The notes below the pieces were generated by a model. That model had not been told where the DNA came from and searched no databases. It saw only the letters and a list, made by a program, of their open reading frames with translations. From JACCXG01 sp963834305 (GTDB taxonomy: Bacteria; Acidobacteriota; Vicinamibacteria; Vicinamibacterales; 2-12-FULL-66-21), in contig CAWIAX010000002.1 in assembly GCA_963834305.1 (NCBI GenBank), positions 124,001 to 188,000 on the forward strand: DNA of 64,000 bases, written 5' to 3'. A program made the position numbers and the translations under genes. This document shows, piece by piece, positions 8,645 through 15,054 of this stretch; the stretch's first letter is position 1; every line of letters begins with the position of its first letter.

Positions 8645-9400
8645 TCAACGGCCGGCGAACACGAGCTCGCCGAACTTCTCGTACTCGTGGAAGCTCTGGC
8701 CGACGGGGGCCCAGTCCCACTGCGTACGTTTGCCCTCGTCGTAATCCATCCGGTAGAAGTTGGCGCGCCACCGCGTGCCCGCCTTGGGCGGCACGTTCTG
8801 CAGCGGGTTGAGCAGGGTGTAGGGGATGAAGAACTCGGCGCGCCAGCCCTGGATGGCCGCCCCGGACGCCTTCTTGCCTCCGGTCACGCTGGTTTCCTTG
8901 CGCGTCTTGCGTTCGCCGTCGTAGTGCCAGGGACGCCAGCCGAGGAACTTGCCGCCGAAGTTCGGGATCAGGATCGGCAGCTCGCGGTTGAGCGGGGAGA
9001 TCTCGTACTCGAAGTAGACGGGATGCTTCTCGTCGGTCCAGAGGAACACCTCGTAGACGTCCTCGTTCCACAGGTCCATGAAGTCCTCCGCCATGGTGGC
9101 GGTGACCTTCTTGTCGGTGCCGTCCATCAGGAAGTAGATGCCGGTGTTCGAGTAGAGCACCTTGAAGCGGGTGTCGTAGGGGAGGCCGTCGGCCTGCCGG
9201 CGGCGCATCGGCACCCACTCGGCCGCCTTCCAGGCGGCGTCGTCGCCGCTGCCGGTGACCTGGAAGTCGTCCACCGCCTTGACCGTCAGCGTCGGGCGGG
9301 TTCCGGTCTGCGCGTGCACGGCGACAGGGTAGGCGCCGGCCAGCGCCAGCAGCGCCGCCGCCGCGGCCCCTCGCGTCACACTGCTCATCGACATCGACAT
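8645..9400 (-). CDS. Secreted CBM9-like carbohydrate-binding protein
   Basis: 251 residues: signal peptide to about residue 30 (ending VAVHAQ), then a single domain resembling family-9-type cellulose/xylan-binding modules. Seen features are DAAWKAAEWVPM, LYSNTGIYFLMDGTD, LWNEDVYEVFLWTDE and the C-terminal WRANFYRMDYDEGK. This domain is typical of stand-alone extracytoplasmic proteins in Acidobacteriota. AAGGAG lies eight bases before the ATG at 9400. It starts 23 bp after the stop of a secreted Gfo/Idh/MocA gene on the same strand, so the two probably form an operon. Confidence 0.85.
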   Translation of the reverse strand: MSMSMSSVTRGAAAAALLALAGAYPVAVHAQTGTRPTLTVKAVDDFQVTGSGDDAAWKAAEWVPMRRRQADGLPYDTRFKVLYSNTGIYFLMDGTDKKVTATMAEDFMDLWNEDVYEVFLWTDEKHPVYFEYEISPLNRELPILIPNFGGKFLGWRPWHYDGERKTRKETSVTGGKKASGAAIQGWRAEFFIPYTLLNPLQNVPPKAGTRWRANFYRMDYDEGKRTQWDWAPVGQSFHEYEKFGELVFAGR

Positions 9401-9423
9401 GGTTCCGACTCCTTGCGGCAGGC

Positions 9424-10539
9424 TCAGCGAGCTGCCGCGGGCAAGGCCACGCGCTTCCCGGTGCGGGCGGATTCCCGCGCCGCTTCGAGGATCTCGGTGG
9501 CGATCAGGTTGTTCTCGAGAGACGACAGGGCGTTGGGCGCGCGCGTGCCGCGCACCACCGCCATCAGGTGCGAGATGGAATCACGCTCATCCGGCGGCAG
9601 CGGTTCCGGGGTCACGGCATGGTCCGGCCGCTTGGGTAGCGTGACGCGCAGGCCATTGGCGCCGGTCGCGATGGCCTGCCCCCGCTCGCCGTAGACTTCG
9701 AAGTCCTTGCGGTTGAACGGCCAGTTCCACGACGCCTGGATGATCCCCTGCGCCGCCGGATACTCCACGAGGATGGTCGCCTCGTCGTCCACCCGCGGGT
9801 AGACCGCTGGCTGCAGCCGCTGCGTGACGGCGGTGACGGCGACCGGCCGCTGGTTGTCCATCATCCACGTCATCAGGTTGGCGCCGTAGCAGCCGAAATC
9901 GAACAGCGCGCCGGCGCCGTTCTTCTCCGGATCGGTCAGCCAGGCAAAGAACTCCGGCTGGACGTTGATCGCCTTCGGACCGCTGTGCCCGTCCATCGCG
10001 ACCATCTTGCGGATGGCGCCGGCCGCCTGCTGCTCCTTGAACAGCGTCCGGATCGCGCCGTGGCTCGGATACCACGTCGTCTCGTAGTTGACGAGCACCT
10101 GGATGCCCCCGGCGCGGGCGGCCTGGCGGATCCGCTCGGCGTGCGCGCGGCTGACGGCGAGCGGCTTCTCCATCATCACGTGGATGCGGCGGGCCGCGGC
10201 GGCCTCGACAATCGCCGGATGATCGAACGTGCTGGTGAAGGAGGCGACCGCTTCGGGTGTGGCGCGGTCGAGCAGCGAGGCGAGATCGCTGAAGAGGACC
10301 GAGGCCGGCAGCTTGTAGCGCTCGCCGTACGACCGCAGCAGCGCGGCATCCGGGTCGAAGACGCCGACGATCTCGACGTCCGTGCGCGCCTGGGCGGCGC
10401 GGAGGAAGCCGCTGACGTGGCCGTGGACGAGGCCGGCGATGGCCAGCCGCAGCGGGGTCTGCGGCGGCTGCGCGTGGACGGCGGGGGAGAGCGCCGCCAG
10501 CCAGATCACGGCTGCGGCCAGAACAAGCGATCGAAGCAT
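9424..10539 (-). CDS. Secreted Gfo/Idh/MocA-type oxidoreductase
   Basis: 371 residues with a clear signal peptide (about 1-23, ending AVHAQ). The Rossmann start RLAIAGLVHGHVSGFL follows, where the canonical GxGxxG is replaced by GLVHGH. EKPLAVS near 145 is the conserved Lys-Pro region, and the C-terminal alpha/beta domain carries FDFGCYGANLMTWMM. Family members use NAD(P) to oxidise or reduce sugars and inositols; export implies a periplasmic enzyme with a tightly held cofactor, which is inference. It is upstream of and co-directional with the CBM9-like gene. Confidence 0.88.
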   Translation of the reverse strand: MLRSLVLAAAVIWLAALSPAVHAQPPQTPLRLAIAGLVHGHVSGFLRAAQARTDVEIVGVFDPDAALLRSYGERYKLPASVLFSDLASLLDRATPEAVASFTSTFDHPAIVEAAAARRIHVMMEKPLAVSRAHAERIRQAARAGGIQVLVNYETTWYPSHGAIRTLFKEQQAAGAIRKMVAMDGHSGPKAINVQPEFFAWLTDPEKNGAGALFDFGCYGANLMTWMMDNQRPVAVTAVTQRLQPAVYPRVDDEATILVEYPAAQGIIQASWNWPFNRKDFEVYGERGQAIATGANGLRVTLPKRPDHAVTPEPLPPDERDSISHLMAVVRGTRAPNALSSLENNLIATEILEAARESARTGKRVALPAAAR

Positions 10540-10774
10540 GGCGCGGGCAGTCTACACCGCGAGACCGGTTTCCGGCGTATTCGGCCGCCCGCGCGCGTGT
10601 CCGGGTAGGGGCCCGGCTGAACCAGGCGAGGCGATTGGGCGGAACAGCTCAGCACAGCTGATGTGCGGAAATGGCGCTCTCTTGCTCATCGAGGGCAAGG
10701 GGGTGCACATGATAGCGGTGTTCGGCACACCCGAGTAGCCGCCCGGTCCGGACGGCCATCTGCTGAGCCTGTCC

Positions 10775-11380
10775 TTACTGCTTGCTGAACGCCTCGAACT
10801 CCTTCTGCATAGCTTCGAGCTCAGCCGTGTGCTCGGCGATGAATTTGACGTTGTCAGGATTCACTCCCGCCGGCAGATCCTTCAGCATCCCGGCCTTCTG
10901 AAAGCCGTGCGCGAAGGCCGCCTGAATGAAGGCGAGCCAGAACTTCGCGTAGTCGCGCGGCGCCATGCCGGCCTTCTGCAGCGCCTGCATGAGGGGCGGG
11001 TACTTGCGGATCCTCGCCTCCATCTCGGACAGGTTCTGCGCGTCCCCTGAGAGCGGGTTCTCGACCGACTCCTCGAGCTTGTCCTGCTGTTCGATGAGCG
11101 CGTCCAGCCTGGCCTGTTCCGCGTCGGTCAGCTCCGGCTTGCCTTCGAGCGCCTTGATCTCGGCCGCCAGCTTCGACAGCTCTTTGAATTTGGGATCCTG
11201 CACCATCTGCTGGGCGACATTCCGCGTCAGGTCCCGCACCTTGGTCAGATTCTCGAGCGTCAGCCGGTAGGTCGCGAGTTCCTTCGCGTCCGCGTCCGCC
11301 ATTTTCTGGGCCGCGTATGCGGATGATTCGAGCAGTGTGCACGTCAGCGTAAAGACGACACACCAGGCAGCACGGGGCAT
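10775..11380 (-). CDS. Secreted helical protein of unknown function
   Basis: 201 residues. A signal peptide (about 1-23, ending SSAYA) is followed by a charged, mostly helical body. The stretch around residues 60-105 (KELSKLAAEIKALEGKPELT, ARLDALIEQQDKLEESVEN) looks coiled-coil. The C-terminal part has PLMQALQKAGMAPRDYAKFW and a final helix LEAMQKEFEAF. I do not recognise a catalytic motif. The ATG at 11380 was chosen because GGAG lies six bases before it; a longer start at 11410 lacks this. The 235 bp between it and the next gene at 10539 shows no convincing ORF. Confidence 0.75.
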   Translation of the reverse strand: MPRAAWCVVFTLTCTLLESSAYAAQKMADADAKELATYRLTLENLTKVRDLTRNVAQQMVQDPKFKELSKLAAEIKALEGKPELTDAEQARLDALIEQQDKLEESVENPLSGDAQNLSEMEARIRKYPPLMQALQKAGMAPRDYAKFWLAFIQAAFAHGFQKAGMLKDLPAGVNPDNVKFIAEHTAELEAMQKEFEAFSKQ

Positions 11381-11444
11381 GAGCATCTCCAGGGGATATG
11401 GGACCGGCAACGGCGGTGGACCGGGGGACGGCGCGTGGAATGGA

Positions 11445-11822
11445 TCAGGTCAGCGTGGGCCGGCGGAGGCCATTGAGCACCCGCAGCGGGACACGATGGT
11501 GCGAGCGCAGGCAGAGCACGGGCGTCTGCGCCGTGACCGGGCAGGTCGTGAGCAGCCGGGCGGTTTCCGCCACTTCGGCATCGCCGAGCGACTCGTCGAG
11601 CACGATCAGATCGGGCATCTGGCACGACGCCTTGACGATCGCCTCGAAGCCGGTCCGGGCGGTCAGCACGTGGGCGCCGGCGTTGCGGAGCCGCTGCTCG
11701 CGCGCCTGGCGCGACGCCGGGTCGGCGTCGGCGATCAGGACGTGGGGCGTGTAGGCCCCCGTCGCGGAGCGGGACGAGGACAGGCCGGCGGAGTCGCGCA
11801 GGTTCGTTGGCAGGTGGGACAT
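11445..11822 (-). CDS. Receiver-only response regulator
   Basis: 125 residues, single CheY-like receiver domain with no output domain. Seen: HVLIADADPASR near the start (acidic pair position has one Asp then Ala-Asp), LIVLDESLGD with the phospho-acceptor Asp, and the TPVLCLRS strand with the conserved late segment. The usual Lys after the last strand is not obvious, so phosphorylation switching may be atypical. No histidine kinase is nearby. The start at 11822 was taken because GAAGG precedes it. Confidence 0.72.
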   Translation of the reverse strand: MSHLPTNLRDSAGLSSSRSATGAYTPHVLIADADPASRQAREQRLRNAGAHVLTARTGFEAIVKASCQMPDLIVLDESLGDAEVAETARLLTTCPVTAQTPVLCLRSHHRVPLRVLNGLRRPTLT

Positions 11823-11902
11823 GGATGCTCGCCTTCTCACGGACGCCGCAAGCGCAGCAAGATTGTTGCCGTGGCGCGGATGACGCGCGGGGATTGCTGA
11901 GG

Positions 11903-12136
11903 CTACCAGCCGCGAAGCAGGCGATCGATGCCCATGCCGACGAAGGCGCCGACCGCGACCGCGGCCCCATCGATGTGCGTGAGCTGCCCGCGGGGATCGA
12001 CCAGGGCCACGACAATGAGCGCCAGGAGACCGCCGGCGATCGCGGCGGCGGCCATCTCAGCCACCGTTTTCCCCCGTCGGCGGGGGCAGCGGTGGGTGTC
12101 GGTAAGGTGCCCTCTGCAGCGTGGACAGGTCGCCAT
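11903..12136 (-). CDS. Small zinc-ribbon membrane protein, unknown function
   Basis: 77 residues. The first 20 contain CPRC and, eleven residues on, a third Cys followed by Arg-rich sequence, a rudimentary zinc-ribbon. Two hydrophobic stretches follow (about 29-45, AAAAIAGGLLALIVVAL, and about 57-71, AAVAVGAFVGMGIDRLL) separated by a short polar loop. There is nothing diagnostic of function. The reading frame, start context and lack of overlap with other genes support it as real. The protein lies head-to-head with the esterase gene at 12258. Confidence 0.55.
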   Translation of the reverse strand: MATCPRCRGHLTDTHRCPRRRGKTVAEMAAAAIAGGLLALIVVALVDPRGQLTHIDGAAVAVGAFVGMGIDRLLRGW

Positions 12137-12257
12137 TCGAGCGAAGTTCGCCGAGCGACAATAGCACACGGCCGGGCCGGCGCGAAGGCGCTTTTCGCCC
12201 TGCCGGCCTGCCGGCTGAAACGTCCCGTGCCGCGCCGGCGTCTCTGGGAGCACACAC

Positions 12258-12911
12258 ATGACCGAGTTCATCCACCGTTTCGTGCCCGGCGCGATGGCTT
12301 CGGCGCCCACCATCCTGGCGCTGCACGGCACCGGGGGGGACGAACACGACCTGGTGCCGCTGGCGCGCATGGTGGACGGCGATTCCGCGATCCTGAGCCT
12401 GCGCGGCCGGGTGCTCGAGCATGGCCGGTTCCGCTTCTTCCGCCGCCTGTCCGAGCGGGTGTTCGATCAGGACGACCTCCGCGACCAGACGCGGGCGCTC
12501 GCGGCATTCGTCAACGACGCGGCCGCCCGCTACCACTTCGACCGCTCGCGCGTCGTCGCGCTGGGCTATTCGAACGGCGCGAACATCGCGGCCAGCCTGC
12601 TGCTGACGGAGCGCGACGTGCTGGCCGGCGCGATCCTGCTGCGGCCGATGGTCCCGCTCGATCCCGTGCGCACGCCGGTAGTACCGGAACTGCCCATCCT
12701 CATCTCCGCCGGACGCGCCGACCCCATCGTCCCCGCGGCAGAGCCGGAGCGGCTGGCGGCGCTGTTCCGCGAGGGGGGCGCCGCCGTGTCCCTGCTGTGG
12801 CAGGACACCGGCCATGCCCTTTCGCCGATCGAGCTCGAGCAGGTCGCGGAGTGGTGGCTGCGGACATTCCCCCCGGAGGGGCCGGCGCGCACGGCCGCCT
12901 GGCCGCGCTGA
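12258..12911 (+). CDS. Alpha/beta hydrolase, phospholipase/carboxylesterase type
   Basis: 217 residues, cytoplasmic. LALHGTGGDEHDLVPLA near residue 20 is the oxyanion region. GYSNGA holds the nucleophile Ser at about 105, Asp about 155 (AGRADPIVP) and His about 186 (DTGHALSP) complete the triad. Length and layout match the small esterase family that includes YpfH and carboxylesterase 2. Natural substrate is unknown; short acyl esters are typical. Confidence 0.9.
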   Translation: MTEFIHRFVPGAMASAPTILALHGTGGDEHDLVPLARMVDGDSAILSLRGRVLEHGRFRFFRRLSERVFDQDDLRDQTRALAAFVNDAAARYHFDRSRVVALGYSNGANIAASLLLTERDVLAGAILLRPMVPLDPVRTPVVPELPILISAGRADPIVPAAEPERLAALFREGGAAVSLLWQDTGHALSPIELEQVAEWWLRTFPPEGPARTAAWPR

Positions 12912-12942
12912 TACACTCCTGAGGTTTCTTGGGGGGAGACGC

Positions 12943-13290
12943 GTGATCGCAGTGATCTGGCAGTTCGAGACCGTGCCCGGCCGGGAGGACGACTTCGAGC
13001 GCTTCTACGGCGCCGACGGCGAGTGGACGCGGCTGTCGCGCAAGAGCCGGTCGTTCCTCGGCAGCTCGTTCCTGAAGGACGTGGCGGTGCCCGCCCGCTA
13101 CGTGCTGGTGGAGTACTGGAGCGAGATGCTGGTGTACGAGAAGCACCTCACCGACGTCGATGCCCAGATGAAGACGCTCGAGACGCGGCGCGGGGAGTTC
13201 CTCGTCCGCGTCGAGCCGGCCGGCGTCTACACCGCGCTCGACGTCCCGGACCGCGTCGGCCCGACGTGGTCGCGGCGCAAGGGGACCTGA
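12943..13290 (+). CDS. ABM-like (dimeric alpha-beta barrel) small protein
   Basis: 115 residues starting at a GTG with GGGGGGAG upstream. VIWQFETVPGREDDFERFYG at the N-terminus and the alternating strand-helix-strand pattern resemble antibiotic-biosynthesis-monooxygenase-type dimeric barrels. Conserved catalytic residues cannot be identified with confidence. It starts 31 bp after the esterase stop and may be co-transcribed with it. Confidence 0.7.
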   Translation: MIAVIWQFETVPGREDDFERFYGADGEWTRLSRKSRSFLGSSFLKDVAVPARYVLVEYWSEMLVYEKHLTDVDAQMKTLETRRGEFLVRVEPAGVYTALDVPDRVGPTWSRRKGT

Positions 13291-13339
13291 GCCTCCCGCG
13301 GCGGCGCGCGCGGATCTTGCGATAGGATCGAGGCGTCGC

Positions 13340-13414
13340 GGGCCGCTAGCTCAGTGGTAGAGCACCTGACTTTTAATCAGGGTGTCCCGGGTTCGATCCC
13401 CGGGCGGCCCACCA
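13340..13414 (+). tRNA. tRNA-Lys (anticodon TTT), CCA encoded
   Basis: The acceptor stem pairs GGGCCGC with GCGGCCC, followed by discriminator A and a genomic CCA. The D arm is GCTC..GAGC, the anticodon stem CTGAC/ATCAG-type encloses TTTTAAT with anticodon TTT, and the T arm has GGTTCGATCCC. All invariant positions are present. A TAGGAT -10-like box lies about 12 bases upstream. Confidence 0.97.
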
Positions 13415-13420
13415 ACCTCC

Positions 13421-13605
13421 GCTCACGCGCGCTCTCGCGCGCGTGAGGCTCCGGCTGGCGGGCCAAATGTGGTGCTCACGCGTGCGAACGAGCGGGTGAG
13501 GCTCCGGGTGGCGGGGCAATCTCACTCACGCCTGCGAACGCGCGCGTCAGGCTCCGGCTCGGCGGGCCAGTCTGCCGCTCACGCCTGAGGACACGCGCGT
13601 GAGCT
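13421..13605. repeat. Four tandem hairpin repeats after the tRNA (about 50-53 bp period)
   Basis: Four imperfect copies start with CTCACGC at 13422, 13475, 13525 and 13578. Each begins with an inverted repeat (CTCACGC ... GCG-GTGAG or close variant) and continues GCTCCGG-TGGCGGG-CA. The first copy makes the longest stem (about 10 bp). The fourth diverges after its hairpin. There are no ORF signals. Confidence 0.8.
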
Positions 13606-13624
13606 TCGGCGCAGCTGCTCCAGG

Positions 13625-13724
13625 CTGCAGGCTGCGAGACGCTTCGACCAGCGCTTCGACGATCACATCCTCCGCGTCCTCGCGGTTCCCGCACGCCTTG
13701 ATCAGCTGTCTATACACCACGCCT
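13625..13724 (-). pseudogene. Possible remnant of an ECF sigma factor (region 2 fragment)
   Basis: About 33 codons on the minus strand read VYRQLIKACGNREDAEDVIV and then EALVEASRSLQ. This resembles sigma region 2 of ECF factors, where the GNREDAED-type motif follows the first helices. There is no start, and the homologous-looking stretch is bounded directly by the two repeat arrays. It therefore looks like a scrap of a destroyed gene. It could be chance resemblance. Confidence 0.4.
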
Positions 13725-13727
13725 AAA

Positions 13728-14995
13728 GCGGGTGGCCGCGAACGGGGCCGCCCCGCTCGCCCGACCGCGCCACCCTCGTGACCAGTGCTTTTGCCGCCGA
13801 GGGCGAGTGGGGCTGTTCGCGGACAGGACCCGCCACCGGGTGTGCCGATGGACGCGTCGCGGACAGGACCCGCCACCGGGTGTGCCGCTGGACGCGTCGC
13901 GGACAGGACCCGCCGCCAGGTGTGCCGATTGACGCGCCGCCCGGACCGGACTCGCCGGGCGTGCCGATCGGCCCACCGCACGCGGGTGGCCGCGAACGGG
14001 GCCGCCCCGCTCGCCCGACCGCGCCACCCTCGTGACCAGTGCTTTTGGCGCCGAGGGCGGGTGGGGCTGTTCGCGGACAGGACCCGCCACCGGGTGTGCC
14101 GATGGACGCGTCGCGGACAGGACTCGCCACCGGGCGTGCCGATGGACGCGTCGCCGGACAGCGACTCGCCACCGGTGCACAAGTGCGATTGACGCCGAGG
14201 GCGAGTGGGGCGTCGCGGACCGGACCCGCCACCGTGTGATGGTCGGCGCACCGCACGCGGGTGGCCGCGAACGGGGCCGCCCCGCTCGCCCGACCGCGCC
14301 ACCCTCGTGACCAGTGCGTTTGGCGCCGAGGGCGGGTGGGGCTGTTCGCGGACAGGACCCGCCACCGGGTGTGCCGATGGACGCGCCGCCCCGGACCAGA
14401 CACCGCCACCGTGCGATCGATCGGCGCACCGCACGCGGGTGGCCGCGAACGGGGCCGCCCCGCTCGCCCGACCGCGCCACCCTCGTGACCAGTGCGTTTG
14501 GCGCCGAGGGCGGGTGGGGCTGTTCGCGGACAGGACCCGCCACCGGGTGTGCCGATGGACGCGTCGCGGACAGGACCGCCACCGGGCGTATCGGCGCACC
14601 GCACGCGGGTGGCCGCGAACGGGGCCGCCCCGCTCGCCCGACCGCGCCACCCTCGTGACCAGTGCTTTGGCGCCGAGGGCGGGTGGGGCTGTTCGCGGAC
14701 AGGACCCGCCACCGGGCGTGCAGATTGACGCGCCGCCCCGGACCGGACACGCCACCGTGTGATGGTCGGCGCACCGCACGCGGGTGGCCGCGAACGGGGC
14801 CGCCCCGCGCGCCCGACCGCGCCACCCTCGTGACAAGTGCTTCTGGCGCCGAGGGCGGGTGGGGCTGTTCGCGGACAGGACCCGCCATCGGGTGTGCCGC
14901 TGGACGCGTCGCGGACAGGACCCGCCACAGGTGTGCCGATTGACGCGCCGCCGCGGACAGGACCCGCCACCGCGTGTGATGATCGGCACGGCGGA
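13728..14995. repeat. Nested tandem repeat island, six higher-order units
   Basis: Six units begin with GCGGGTGGCCGCGAACGGGG at 13728, 13982, 14257, 14435, 14605 and 14780, giving lengths of about 254, 275, 178, 170, 175 and 215. Each has a constant block of about 95 bp containing ACCCTCGTGACCAGTGC (the last copy reads GACAAGTGC), then one to three copies of a roughly 40-bp subunit built on TCGCGGACAGGACCCGCCAC. The octamer GACAGGAC occurs about twelve times. The long open frames through it on both strands shift frame between copies because neither period is a multiple of three, so I regard it as non-coding. Confidence 0.9.
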
Positions 14996-15054
14996 CGACC
15001 TGATAGGCTGTCGCCCGGCGATCGCACGAGATCGCCCGGACCGGGGGATTGCTC

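Noticed and set aside
10540..10774. Possible small gene between the secreted oxidoreductase and the helical protein
   Set aside because: Short frames here lack ribosome sites and protein-like composition; I see no RNA structure either.
13421..14995. Possible CRISPR array
   Set aside because: Repeats are too long and variable, there are no constant-length unique spacers, and no cas genes are in the window.
13340..15054. Possible integrative element at the tRNA-Lys 3' end
   Set aside because: I found no second copy of the tRNA 3' end to serve as an att site and no integrase or phage gene nearby.
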